64,000 nt of DNA, taken from positions 124,001 through 188,000 of the forward strand of contig CAVUAD010000001.1 of assembly GCA_963739355.1 (NCBI GenBank). Reading direction: 5' to 3'. Positions 16,242 through 25,125 of this stretch are shown piece after piece (positions within the stretch are counted from its first letter, which is position 1; every line of letters starts with the position of its first letter). The DNA is from JAWVFM01 sp963739355. Lineage in GTDB: Bacteria > Actinomycetota > Thermoleophilia > Solirubrobacterales > 70-9. Under the pieces are notes generated by a model that worked only from the letters and a program-made list of their open reading frames with translations, made no database searches and had not been told where the DNA came from. Made by a program: the position numbers and the translations under genes.

Positions 16242-16675
16242 TCGATCTCCTCCAGGTGGCGAACGTTCTCGCGGTCGTCCTGCGCGTCGCTGGGCTCACC
16301 CTGGAACCAGGCATCGAGGATCTCGCCGAGCTCCGCCGCCGAGGTGGAGCGCAGGCTCAGCGCCAGGACGTTCGCGTCGTTCCACCGGCGCGCCCCGGCC
16401 GCGGTCGGCGCGTCGGCGCACAGCGCGGCGCGAACTCCGGGGACCTTGTTCGCGGCGATCGAGGCGCCCGTTCCCGTCCAGCAGCAGACGACGGCCTGCT
16501 CGGCGCGCCCCTCCGCGACGTCGCGCGCGGCCGCTTCGCTCGCCCAGGCCCAGTCGTCGCGCTCGGCGTCCTCGAGGGCCCCGTGCAGGAGGGGCTCGTG
16601 ACCGCGCCGTTCGAGCTCGGCGAGGACGGTCTCGGCGATCCCGACGCGTTCGTCGGCCGCGACGGCGATTCGCAT
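16238..16675 (-). CDS. RpiB/LacA/LacB family sugar-phosphate isomerase
   Basis: A 145-residue aldose-ketose isomerase of the RpiB family. MRIAVAADERVGIAETVLAELERRGHE is the first strand-helix of the fold, and VVCCWTGTGASIAANKVPGVRAALC is the phosphate-binding and active-site region, with Cys at the expected general-base position; WNDANVLALSLRST follows. Ribose-5-phosphate isomerase is the commonest activity, but the double Cys and the Trp are unlike the CGTGxGMSI consensus, so another pentose phosphate is possible. It is coupled to both neighbours by overlapping start and stop codons. Confidence 0.85.
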   Translation of the reverse strand: MRIAVAADERVGIAETVLAELERRGHEPLLHGALEDAERDDWAWASEAAARDVAEGRAEQAVVCCWTGTGASIAANKVPGVRAALCADAPTAAGARRWNDANVLALSLRSTSAAELGEILDAWFQGEPSDAQDDRENVRHLEEIE

Positions 16676-17086
16676 CAGGCCCCCGTTCCCGCCGCGGACA
16701 CGGCCTGATCGAGCGTGGGGAAGATGTCGAGCTTGAGGAGCATCCCCTCCGAGACCGTCGCGAGGATGCCGGCATCCTGGGAGAACTCAAGCCCGGTGCT
16801 GCGCCCGCGCGCCACGAGCCTGAACGCCATCGCCACCAGGCCCTCGCCCGCGTCGACGTATTCGTACGGGGCGATCGTCACTTCGTCCATCGCCTCGTAG
16901 AAGCTGTCGAACCAGCGCGCGCGCTCCGTCCGCGCCGCGGTACGTACCCGGCTCGCTGGCCAGCTCGGGCGGCGTGGTGAACTCGAAATCGGGGTGAAAC
17001 ACCCCGGCGGCGACGGCGTCGTCGACGCCTCCCTCCCTGAAGCGCTCAAACGCACCGCGAACCAGCTCGACGTCGCCTGCGGACAT
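16675..17086 (-). pseudogene. NTF2/SnoaL-like gene broken by a frameshift at a (GC)5 tract
   Basis: Two reading frames together encode one SnoaL-like protein of about 136 residues. The first half (SAGDVELVRGAFERFREGGVDD ... EPGTYRGADGAR) is read from ATG 17086. The second half (RWFDSFYEAMDEVTIAPYEYVDAGEG ... DIFPTLDQA) is one frame away and ends at 16675. The change of frame falls on the ten-base tract GCGCGCGCGC at 16915-16924; the length of 412 nt is one more than a multiple of three. The fold is a small alpha-beta barrel used by ketosteroid isomerases and polyketide cyclases. It lies inside an otherwise intact operon, so slippage or a sequencing error is as likely as true decay. Confidence 0.8.
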
Positions 17087-17095
17087 GCCCGAAGG

Positions 17096-18064
17096 CTACG
17101 AGCCCAGCCACCCGAAGGGCCGCCCGGCGATCTCCTCCAGGCGCTCGACGTCGGGCGCGAAGATCTCCGCCAACCGCTCCCGGGCACCGGCGGGGAGCTC
17201 GGGCTTGGCGCCCTCACCCGAGTCGGGGTCGTGGACGATCCGCTCAACTCGCCAGCGCAGCCGTTCGGGGAGGCGGTCGAAGTTGCGGTCGATGGCGCGC
17301 AGCCCCGGCAGCCGCACGGCGCGATCCATCAGGCGAAAGCCGCCCGAGCCCTTGGCCGAGCCGGTCTCCCACTCGCGGCTGAACTCAGGCGATGAGAAGC
17401 CGGCGTCCACCCTCAGGAACTCGAACAGGGAGCGCATCGTGCCCTCGCGGTCGTCGCGCAGCTCGTCCTGGGCGACGATGGCAATCGCGTCCCGCCCGAA
17501 GGCCTCGAGGTAGGGCTCCAGCTGGAAGGCGTAGCGGCCGCGGTCCACGTAGGCGCTGCGCGGATCGGCAAGCGCCTTCTCGAGCGTGCGGGACTCGTAG
17601 CCGCCGCCCACGTTGTGGTTGTAGTGGGACAGCAGGCGGTCGATGGGATCGCGCACCGCGTACAGCAGCTTCGCGTCCGGGATCACCTCGTGCATGCGGG
17701 CCGCGACGCCGTCCAGGCGCGGACGCGCCGTGTAGTGCGGGGAGGTCTCGCCGCGAACGGCCGCGTCCGGGTCGAAGTGGGCGGCGTACCAATCCCTGCC
17801 GAGGTCCCAGTTCAGCTCCGCGACGAAGAAGTTCAGCTCCTTCGGCCGCGACATCGCGACCTGCGGGTGGAGGTTGAGGTAGTGGTGCAGGCTGGTGGTC
17901 CCGCACTTCAGCCCGCCGATCAGGACGAGGTTTGGCAGCGCGCCCCGGCCGGCCGGGTGCGCTCGGCGCCGCTCGGCGGCGAACCGCTCGTGGGCCCGCG
18001 CCAGCATCGCCGCGTCGGCGAGGTCGCGAGGGGGCTGGGCCTCGGAGGCCTCAGCCTCCGGCAC
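17096..18064 (-). CDS. Sulfotransferase family protein
   Basis: PAPS-dependent sulfotransferase of 322 residues. The 5'-phosphosulfate loop is LIGGLKCGTTSLHHYLNLHP, and the 3'-phosphate region includes LLYAVRDPIDRLLSHYNHNVGGG, with the RDPxxRxxSxY pattern. KELNFFVAE and GETSPHYT are typical of the carbohydrate-sulfotransferase branch, so a sugar or surface glycan is a likely acceptor. Its start overlaps the end of the HAD gene by 14 nt, and the next gene starts 9 nt after its stop, placing it in a five-gene reverse-strand operon. Confidence 0.88.
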   Translation of the reverse strand: MPEAEASEAQPPRDLADAAMLARAHERFAAERRRAHPAGRGALPNLVLIGGLKCGTTSLHHYLNLHPQVAMSRPKELNFFVAELNWDLGRDWYAAHFDPDAAVRGETSPHYTARPRLDGVAARMHEVIPDAKLLYAVRDPIDRLLSHYNHNVGGGYESRTLEKALADPRSAYVDRGRYAFQLEPYLEAFGRDAIAIVAQDELRDDREGTMRSLFEFLRVDAGFSSPEFSREWETGSAKGSGGFRLMDRAVRLPGLRAIDRNFDRLPERLRWRVERIVHDPDSGEGAKPELPAGARERLAEIFAPDVERLEEIAGRPFGWLGS

Positions 18065-18737
18065 CGAGCTTCTTCGCCGCCTCGCGGAAGGTCTTGACCG
18101 TGGCCGAGGGGGCCTTGCGGCCTTCGAGCTTCTCCCCGTGGCGGTTCACCCAGATCACCGGCACGTTCATCTTCAGAAGCGGGGCGACGTCGGCGTCGTA
18201 GCCGCTTGCGACGTGGACCCAGCCCTTCTTGCCGCCGAGCCGCCGCGCGCACTCCTTGAAGTGGGCGGGGTCGGGCTTGTAGCTGCGGACCTGCTGGGCG
18301 GTGACGACCAGGTCGAGCTCGGTTCGCAGGTGGCGGCGCGAGACGCCGAGGAGCTTGTCGTCGATGTTGGAGACGATTCCCACCTCGTAGCGGCCGGAGA
18401 GCCGGTCCATCGCGGCGTTGGCCTCGCGGAAGGGCTGCCAGGCGGCGACGCTGTCGGGCAGAAACTGCGCCCGGGAGGGCTCGAGCGTCCAGCCGATCTC
18501 CTCGGCAACCTTGACGCCGGCACGGCGCATCACCTCGGCGAAGAGCTCGTACGAGCCCGCCATCACCTCGGCCTGGACCTCGAGAAAGCGAGGCACCAAC
18601 TCGTCGGTGCTGATCGAGAGCCCGTCGCGGTCGGCCTCGCGCTTGAACGCGTCGGCAAGGCCCTTCTCCCAGTCGATCAGGGTGCCGTAGCAATCGGTGG
18701 TAACCCACTGGATGGTTTTCAGGGAGGGGAGGGCCAT
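18051..18737 (-). CDS. Haloacid dehalogenase type II-like hydrolase
   Basis: HAD-superfamily hydrolase of 228 residues from the chosen ATG. Motif I is WVTTDCYGTLIDWEKG with Asp15 as nucleophile, motif II is EVGIVSNIDDKLLG, motif III is the Lys in SYKPDPAHF, and motif IV is HVASGYDADV. The DCYGTLIDW sequence and helical cap fit L-2-haloacid dehalogenases, but phosphatase activity is possible. ATG 18737 is preferred to ATG 18749 or TTG 18758 because a TACAAT -10 box overlaps both upstream codons. It is the first gene of the operon running to 15495. Confidence 0.85.
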   Translation of the reverse strand: MALPSLKTIQWVTTDCYGTLIDWEKGLADAFKREADRDGLSISTDELVPRFLEVQAEVMAGSYELFAEVMRRAGVKVAEEIGWTLEPSRAQFLPDSVAAWQPFREANAAMDRLSGRYEVGIVSNIDDKLLGVSRRHLRTELDLVVTAQQVRSYKPDPAHFKECARRLGGKKGWVHVASGYDADVAPLLKMNVPVIWVNRHGEKLEGRKAPSATVKTFREAAKKLGAGG

Positions 18738-18747
18738 TGGGCGCGGC

Positions 18748-18777
18748 ATTGTAGGCAAGGGACGTGTGCTGAACCAA
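18748..18777 (-). promoter_or_regulatory. Promoter of the HAD-sulfotransferase operon
   Basis: On the reverse strand TTGGTT and TACAAT are separated by 18 nt. TACAAT overlaps an in-frame ATG and ends 10 nt before the ATG at 18737, which decides the start. Confidence 0.55.
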
Positions 18778-18806
18778 CCCGGTCACCGTGCGGTATGCCT
18801 CGCGGA

Positions 18807-19601
18807 ATGAAGATTCAGGCCTTGACCACGGGGACGGTGCACCTCAAGGACGCGTTCCTCCATCCGCGGGGAGGGATGCTGCGGCAACCCGGCCTGTTCC
18901 TGCCCGGGAAGTTCTCCGGGCCCTATCCGATCCACGCCTGGGTAATCGAGCACGATGGTGCGCGGATCCTGGTGGACGCCGGGGAGTCGTCTGCAGTCGG
19001 TGACATCCCGTTTGCGAGATTCGAGGTTGGGCGCGAGGACGAGATCGACAGTGCGCTCGAGTCGATCGCCGTCGCACCGGGCGACATCGACACCGTGATC
19101 CTCACCCACATGCACGGCGACCACATGGACGGGGCCGTGCATCTCGGCGATCGCCCGGTTCTCGTGACCCGCGAGGAGCTCGCGTACTCCAAGACCGCGA
19201 TGGCGCGGATCTTCGCCCGGGTGTTGAAGCAACCAATCCCTGAGGGCGTCCGATTCGAGCCCATCGCCTTCGACGGCCCGCCGTTCGGCGCGTTCCCCGC
19301 AAGCCGCAAGCTAACCGGGGACGGCCGGGTGCTGGCCGTCCCCACCCCGGGCCATACCCCGGGGCACCTCTCCGTGCTGTGCGTTGACGACGAAGGCCGG
19401 CACGTCTTCATCGCGGGTGACGTCACCGACTCGCTGGAACAGCTCCAGGCCCGGCGCCCCGACGCCGTCGGGCCGAAGCCGAGGGTCCACGTCAAGACCC
19501 TCGAGCGGATCCTCGCCCACACCCGCGAGCACCCCACCGTCTACCTGCCCTCGCACGATCCCGGGTCCGTCCTGCGGCTGGAGGCCGGCACCACGGTCTG
19601 A
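18807..19601 (+). CDS. MBL-fold hydrolase, N-acyl homoserine lactonase-like
   Basis: Metallo-beta-lactamase-fold hydrolase of 264 residues. The dinuclear zinc motif is HMHGDH at residues 101-106, with further ligands in VPTPGHTPGHLSVL, AGDVTDS and the C-terminal LPSHDPGS. The pattern of a long N-terminus with HAWVIEHDGARILVDAGE fits lactonases of the AttM/AiiA family, though the substrate cannot be told from sequence. ATG 18807 (MKIQALTTG) is favoured because a TATGCC box ends 7 nt upstream; ATG 18795 is possible. The gene is divergent from the HAD operon. Confidence 0.82.
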   Translation: MKIQALTTGTVHLKDAFLHPRGGMLRQPGLFLPGKFSGPYPIHAWVIEHDGARILVDAGESSAVGDIPFARFEVGREDEIDSALESIAVAPGDIDTVILTHMHGDHMDGAVHLGDRPVLVTREELAYSKTAMARIFARVLKQPIPEGVRFEPIAFDGPPFGAFPASRKLTGDGRVLAVPTPGHTPGHLSVLCVDDEGRHVFIAGDVTDSLEQLQARRPDAVGPKPRVHVKTLERILAHTREHPTVYLPSHDPGSVLRLEAGTTV

Positions 19602-19647
19602 ACGGCGCCCAGCGGGGTTCCGTTACGCTGCCGCGCGTGATTCAGGT

Positions 19648-19698
19648 GAGGACCTTTAGGTCCGAAAGCAGCAGGTAAGGGCGCCGAAGGCGCCCGCA
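19648..19698 (+). repeat. 51-nt two-hairpin repeat, copy 1 (before sucC)
   Basis: First of three copies. Hairpin 1 is GGACC-TTTA-GGTCC; hairpin 2 is GGGCGCC-GAA-GGCGCCC; the linker is GAAAGCAGCAGGTAA. It ends 8 nt before the sucC ATG and replaces any ribosome site. It differs from the other two copies at two bases; one of these turns a G-C pair into G-U in hairpin 2 of the others. Confidence 0.85.
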
Positions 19699-19706
19699 GT
19701 TTGTTC

Positions 19707-20842
19707 ATGGACCTCCTCGAGTACCAGGGCAAGGAGCTCTTCGCCCGTCACGGAGTCGCCGTCCCCGGCGGCAGGCACGCCAAGACCGTCGACGACGCGG
19801 TCGCCGCCGCGAACGAGATCGGCTACCCGTGCGTGGTCAAGGCGCAGGTCCGCATCGGGGGCCGCGGCAAGGCGGGTGGCATCAAGGTCGCCCAGAACGA
19901 GGCGGAGGCGCGCGAGCACTCGGAGGCCATCCTCGGCATGGACATCAAGGGCTTCACGGTCCACGAGCTGTGGGTGGAGGAGGCCTCGGACATCGCCGCC
20001 GAGCACTACGCCTCGATCATCCTCGACCGCTCCGAGAAGAAGCTTCTGGCGATCGTCACGCGGATGGGCGGCATGGACGTGGAGGAGGTCGCCGAATCCG
20101 ACCCCGACGCGCTGGTGCGCCGCCACCTCGAGCCGGCGGCCGGCATGACCGCCGAAATCGGGCGCGAGCTTGCCACGGAGGCCGGGCTTGACGAGGACGT
20201 CCGCGACGGCGTCGCCGAGATGCTGGTGAAGCTCTACGAGGTCGCGACCACGGAGGACGCGACGCTCATCGAGATCAACCCGCTGATCGTCACGGCGGAC
20301 CGCCAGGTCCGGGCGCTGGACGCCAAGGTCACCATCGACGGCAACGCCCTCTTCCGCCACGAGGAGCTGGCGGAGCTATCCGACGCCTCTGCGGAGGATC
20401 CACAGGAGGCGATGGCCAAGGAGAAGGGCATCACCTACGTCAAGCTCGACGGCGACATCGGGATCCTCGGCAACGGCGCCGGGCTTTGCATGTCCACGCT
20501 CGACGTCGTCGCCCAGGCCGGCGGCGATCCCGCCAACTTCCTCGACGCCGGTGGCGGCTCGAAGGCCGAGGCCATCGTCGATGCGCTCACGGTCATCACC
20601 TCGGACGAGAAGGTCCGCGCGATCCTCTTCAACATCTTCGGCGGCATCACCCGCTGCGACGAGGTGGCCAAGGGCATCATCGAGGCGTCGGCGCAGGTCA
20701 ACCTGACGGTGCCGCTCGTGGTCCGCCTCGACGGCACGAACTCGGAGGAGGGCCTGCGGCTTCTCGACGAGGCCGGGCTGCCCAACCTCCACCAGGAGAA
20801 GACCATGCTCGGGGCCGCCGAGCGCGTGGTGGAGCTGGCGAA

Positions 20843-20846
<4 letters not shown>
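19707..20846 (+). CDS. sucC: Succinate-CoA ligase, beta subunit
   Basis: TCA-cycle enzyme subunit of 379 residues with an ATP-grasp nucleotide-binding domain (DLLEYQGKELFARHGVAVPGG at the start, PCVVKAQVRIGGRGKAGG for nucleotide contact) and a C-terminal flavodoxin-like domain (FGGITRCDEVAKGI). It forms a heterodimer with SucD and makes ATP or GTP from succinyl-CoA. ATG 19707 is chosen; a TTG two codons upstream adds nothing conserved. There is no Shine-Dalgarno site, because the structured 51-nt repeat sits directly upstream. Confidence 0.96.
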
Positions 20847-21715
<869 letters not shown>

Positions 21716-21744
21716 AGGCTCCGACGCGCCCGCCTGCCGTCTGT

Positions 21745-21750
21745 TAGGTT
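21745..21750 (+). promoter_or_regulatory. Predicted -10 box of the delta-60 repeat gene (leaderless)
   Basis: TAGGTT ends exactly 6 nt before the ATG at 21757. Confidence 0.45.
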
Positions 21751-21756
21751 CGGTCG

Positions 21757-23565
21757 ATGGGCTGGCTCCGGAGGGGGCTTTGGCCAGGCCCGTTTGTCGG
21801 GTTGGGCCTGCTCCTCATATGCGCGGTTGCGCTCGCCGCCGAGGGCGATCTCGACGCCTCGTTCAGCGGCGACGGCAAGGTGACGACCCCGATCGGCAGC
21901 TCCGACGACTATGCCACGGCGCTCGCGATCGACGCGCACGGGCGGATCGTCGCCGCAGGCGCGAGCTACAACGGAACCGACGACGACTTCGCCTTGGTCC
22001 GCTACCTGCCCGGCGGCGGCCCGGACCCGTCGTTTAGCGGCGACGGCAAGCTGACGACCCCGATCGGCGCCTCCGACGAGGGCGCAACCGCTGTCGCGAT
22101 CGACTCCCAGGACCGCCCAGTCCTGGCGGGCTACAGCTACACCGGCTCGGCCTACGTCATCGCGCTCGCCCGCTACCTGCCCGGCGGCGGCCCGGACCCG
22201 TCGTTCAGCGGCGACGGCAAGCTGACGACGGCGTTGGGCGGCATCGATGACGAGGCCAACGCCGTCGCGATCGACGCCAAGGGCCGGATCGTCGTCGCCG
22301 GCGACAGCAACAACGGCTCGGACAGCGACTTCGCCCTGGTCCGCTACCTGCCGGGCGGCGGCCCCGACCCCTCGTTCAGCGGCGACGGCAAGCTGACGAC
22401 CCCGATCGGCGACTCCAGCGACGGTGCCGCCGCGCTCGCGATCGACGCCAAGGGCCGGATCGTCGTCGCCGGCTCGAGCTTCAACGGCGCCGACAACGAC
22501 TTCGCCCTCGTCCGCTACCTGCCGAACGGCAAGCTCGACACCTCGTTCAGCGGCGACGGCAAGCTGACGACCCCGATCGGCAGCTCCGACGACTATGCCA
22601 CCGCGCTCGCGATCGACGCCAAGGGCCGGATCGTCGTCGCGGGCTTCAGCTACAAGGGCACGGGCGACGACTTCGCCGTCGCCCGCTACCTGCCGAGCGG
22701 CAAGCTCGACACCGCGTTCAGCCGCGACGGCAAGCTGACGACCCCGATCGGTAGCGACTACGACAAGGCCTGGGCCGTCGCGGTCGACGCTCAGGGACGA
22801 GTCGTCGTCGGTGGGCAGGCCGCCAACGGCGCAACCTCCGACTTCGCCCTCGCGCGCTACCTGCCGAACGGCAACCTCGACACCTCGTTCAACGGGAACG
22901 GCAAGCTGACGACCTCGATCGGCAGCTCCCGCGACTTCGCCAACGCGCTCGCGATCGATGCCAAGCGGCGGATCGTCCTTGCCGGCTCGAGCTACAACGG
23001 CACCGACGAGGATTTCGCCCTCGCCCGCTACGCCGGCGACCAGACCGCGCCGAAGGTGAGGATCACCAGGGGTCCGGCGGCCGGCGGCTTCACGAGCGAC
23101 TCGACGCCCACCTTCCGCTTCGCGGCCGATGAGCCCAGCGTCACCTTCGCATGCCGCTTCGACGGCGACCCGTTTGGCCGCTGCGGTCACCACCGTGCGA
23201 CCGCGGACGCCCTCGACGACGGCTCCCATGTCTTCAGAGTCCGCGGCACCGACCCGGCGGCCAACGTCGGCGCCTTGACTCGCAGATTCAAGGTCGACAC
23301 CAAGGCCCCAGATCCCACGATCACCGGCAGGTCCACCTTCACGACGCGGCGGTCCCGGGGCAGGGCAAAGTTCAAGCTTGCCGCCGGCGAGGGCCGCGCG
23401 AAGCTCGCGTGCAGGATCGACGGCGGCCGCTTCAAGCGCTGCGGCGCCGGCCGGTACAAGACCCCGAAGCTCGGCGTCGGCAAGCACGTGGTCGCGGTCC
23501 GCTCCACGGACCGCGCCGGCAACCGCGGTACGGCGAAGAAGCGGTTCTCGATCGTTCGCAAGTAG
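21757..23565 (+). CDS. Secreted delta-60 repeat protein with Ig-like tail
   Basis: A 602-residue exported protein. A signal peptide (LRRGLWPGPFVGLGLLLICA) ends near residue 29. Seven delta-60 repeats follow, each 57 residues, with the core DxSFSGDGKLTTPIG then AIDAKGRIVVAG and DFALVRYLP; the DNA period is exactly 171 nt for all seven (cores at 21862 to 22888). The rest holds two related Ig-like modules, each with CRFDG or CRIDG, a second Cys and a VRSTD-like strand, ending in basic FSIVRK. Delta-60 repeats are thought to form a propeller-like fold, so a surface-binding role is likely. No enzyme domain is seen. Confidence 0.85.
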   Translation: MGWLRRGLWPGPFVGLGLLLICAVALAAEGDLDASFSGDGKVTTPIGSSDDYATALAIDAHGRIVAAGASYNGTDDDFALVRYLPGGGPDPSFSGDGKLTTPIGASDEGATAVAIDSQDRPVLAGYSYTGSAYVIALARYLPGGGPDPSFSGDGKLTTALGGIDDEANAVAIDAKGRIVVAGDSNNGSDSDFALVRYLPGGGPDPSFSGDGKLTTPIGDSSDGAAALAIDAKGRIVVAGSSFNGADNDFALVRYLPNGKLDTSFSGDGKLTTPIGSSDDYATALAIDAKGRIVVAGFSYKGTGDDFAVARYLPSGKLDTAFSRDGKLTTPIGSDYDKAWAVAVDAQGRVVVGGQAANGATSDFALARYLPNGNLDTSFNGNGKLTTSIGSSRDFANALAIDAKRRIVLAGSSYNGTDEDFALARYAGDQTAPKVRITRGPAAGGFTSDSTPTFRFAADEPSVTFACRFDGDPFGRCGHHRATADALDDGSHVFRVRGTDPAANVGALTRRFKVDTKAPDPTITGRSTFTTRRSRGRAKFKLAAGEGRAKLACRIDGGRFKRCGAGRYKTPKLGVGKHVVAVRSTDRAGNRGTAKKRFSIVRK

Positions 23566-23595
23566 CGCGACTCGACCGGCCGCTTGGTGACTTCG

Positions 23596-23601
23596 TAGAC
23601 T
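23596..23601 (+). promoter_or_regulatory. Predicted -10 box of the aminotransferase gene
   Basis: TAGACT ends 8 nt before the ATG at 23610; no ribosome site is present. Confidence 0.45.
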
Positions 23602-23609
23602 CGAACGCG

Positions 23610-24710
23610 ATGGCCGCTGACGTCATCAGCTTCGCTCGCGGCGCGCCGAGTGCCGACATCCTGCCCCACGAGCTGGTGCGGGAGGCCGCCGCGCGGGCGC
23701 TCTCCTCTGACTGGCAGCGGGCGCTCTCCTACGGCACGGGCCGGGGCCACCTCGGACTGGGGGAGTGGATCGCCGAGCTGCACGGGATCGACCCCAAGCA
23801 GGTGATGGTCACGAACGGCTCGATGGAGGCCGCGAGCCTGCTCTTCCAGCACTACCTGGAGCCGGGCGACCGGGTGATCGTCGAGCAGCCCACCTACGAC
23901 CGCACCCTGTTGCTCCTGAAGCGCCGCGGCGTGGAGCTCCTGCCCGTCCCGCTCGAGGCCGACGGCGTCGACGTCGGCGCGGTCGAGGCGGCGCTGGCCG
24001 AGGGACCCGTGAAGCTCGCGCACCTCATCACGAACTTCCACAACCCCGCCGGCTGCACGCTGTCGGTGCCGAAGCGCGAGCGGCTCGCGGCGCTTGCCGC
24101 GGAGCACGACATGACGATCTTCGAGGACGACCCGTACCGGCTGGTGCGGTTCGAGGGTGAGGAGCTGCCGACGATCCTCTCCATGGAGACCGGCGACAAC
24201 GTCATCCACGCGTCGTCGTTCTCCAAGACGGTGAGCCCTGGCGTCCGCATCGGCTACCTCGCGGGGCCCGAGGAGGAGATCGCGACGCTGGCCAAGCGCG
24301 CCGGCGAGAGCTACATCTCGCCGAACATGCTGGCGGAGTCGATCGTCTACGAGCTCTGCGCCTCCGGCGGGCTCGAGCGCAACATAGAGGTCGTGCGCAA
24401 GGCGCTGCGCGAGCGCCGCGACGCGCTCGTCGACGCCCTGGGCGAGCACTTCCCGGAGGCCGAGTTCGTCGTTCCGGGCGGCGGCTACTTCCTCTGGGTG
24501 AAGCTCCCCGACGAGGTCGACACCGTCGCCCTCCTCGAGGCCTCGAAGGCCGAGGACGTCAGCTTTGTCGCCGGCCCCGACTTCCTGATCGAGGGCGGCC
24601 GGTCGAACCTGCGGTTCTCGTTCGCGAGCGTTCCCCCCGAGCTGATCGGGGAAGGGGTCGGGCGCATCGCAACAGCGCTGGCTTCGCTCAGCTCACCCGC
24701 CGCCGCCTGA
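23610..24710 (+). CDS. PLP-dependent aminotransferase, 2-aminoadipate/aromatic type
   Basis: Fold-type I aminotransferase of 366 residues. It has VISFARGAPSADILPHELV at the start, VTNGSMEAASLLFQHYLEPGD around the PLP phosphate, NFHNPAGCTLS, EDDPYRLVRFEGE and the Schiff-base Lys in SSFSKTVSPGVRIGYLAG. FSFAxV near the end is the substrate carboxylate region. The pattern matches the LysN/MocR-like class I subgroup (2-aminoadipate, kynurenine or valine-pyruvate transaminases) without the GntR domain. The substrate is not decidable. The ATG is chosen by the -10 box and by family length. Confidence 0.88.
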   Translation: MAADVISFARGAPSADILPHELVREAAARALSSDWQRALSYGTGRGHLGLGEWIAELHGIDPKQVMVTNGSMEAASLLFQHYLEPGDRVIVEQPTYDRTLLLLKRRGVELLPVPLEADGVDVGAVEAALAEGPVKLAHLITNFHNPAGCTLSVPKRERLAALAAEHDMTIFEDDPYRLVRFEGEELPTILSMETGDNVIHASSFSKTVSPGVRIGYLAGPEEEIATLAKRAGESYISPNMLAESIVYELCASGGLERNIEVVRKALRERRDALVDALGEHFPEAEFVVPGGGYFLWVKLPDEVDTVALLEASKAEDVSFVAGPDFLIEGGRSNLRFSFASVPPELIGEGVGRIATALASLSSPAAA

Positions 24711-24765
24711 GGACGGGCGGCGGGTTGCAGCCTCCGGGCGTCGAGCGTTTCCTCCGCCTATTCTC

Positions 24766-24771
24766 TATAAT
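24766..24771 (+). promoter_or_regulatory. Consensus -10 box TATAAT
   Basis: A perfect TATAAT in a 70% G+C region, about 120 nt before the next start codon. No good -35 is visible at 16-18 nt. It implies an untranslated leader from about 24778 to 24894. Confidence 0.55.
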
Positions 24772-24777
24772 TCCGGT

Positions 24778-24894
24778 AGGCAAAGAGGCTGAACAAGCCT
24801 GAGCATCGATTTACCCAACGGTTACACGGTGCTTAGAAGACGGGTCTACCGTCTTGGCAGGGATGGAGAAACCAGGACTAGGAGGTGTGGACAA
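24778..24894 (+). promoter_or_regulatory. Structured 5' leader, candidate regulatory RNA
   Basis: The leader before the gene at 24895 contains two perfect hairpins: AGGCT-GAACA-AGCCT at 24786-24800 and AAGACGG-GTCTA-CCGTCTT at 24837-24855. It ends in a strong ribosome site, GGAGGT, 8 nt before the GTG. The ACGGT sequences at 24819-24829 could pair with ACCGT inside the second hairpin, so alternative folds are possible. It matches no riboswitch class I know. Confidence 0.4.
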
Positions 24895-25104
24895 GTGACT
24901 CCGGTTTGGATGATTGAAGGAACGAAGAAGCTCGACGCGGTGAGCGAGCGCAACGTCGCGGAACGTCGCTTCTCCGCGCTGGCCGCTGCGATCCGCGAGC
25001 ACGAGGCGATGGTGCGCAGGCGCGAGTACCTGATGCGCCCGCAGGATCGCCAGCTCTACCGGCGACTCCGCCAGATCTGCGGCGATGTCGAGCGCGCCGC
25101 CTAG
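24895..25104 (+). CDS. Small helical protein, 69 residues, unknown function
   Basis: Starts with GTG at 24895, decided by AGGAGGT 8 nt upstream, the best Shine-Dalgarno site in this part of the window. The protein begins TPVWMIEGTKKLDAVSERNV and continues as charged helix (FSALAAAIREHEAMVRRREY, then QDRQLYRRLRQICGDVERA), with one Cys. A helical hairpin or dimer is likely. It is not recognised as a family. Unlike most genes here it has a long leader and a strong ribosome site, which suggests high or regulated expression. Confidence 0.65.
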   Translation: MTPVWMIEGTKKLDAVSERNVAERRFSALAAAIREHEAMVRRREYLMRPQDRQLYRRLRQICGDVERAA

Positions 25105-25125
25105 CGGCCGGGTTCCTACCGGCCG
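25105..25125. terminator. Bidirectional GC hairpin between convergent genes
   Basis: CGGCCGG-GTTCCTA-CCGGCCG is a perfect 7-bp stem lying on the stops of the 69-residue gene and the DtxR gene. There is no T-tract. Confidence 0.45.

Noticed and set aside
21862..23036. CRISPR-like array
   Set aside because: The 171-nt repeats are coding, in frame and without spacers; they are delta-60 protein repeats. No CRISPR array or cas gene was found in the window.
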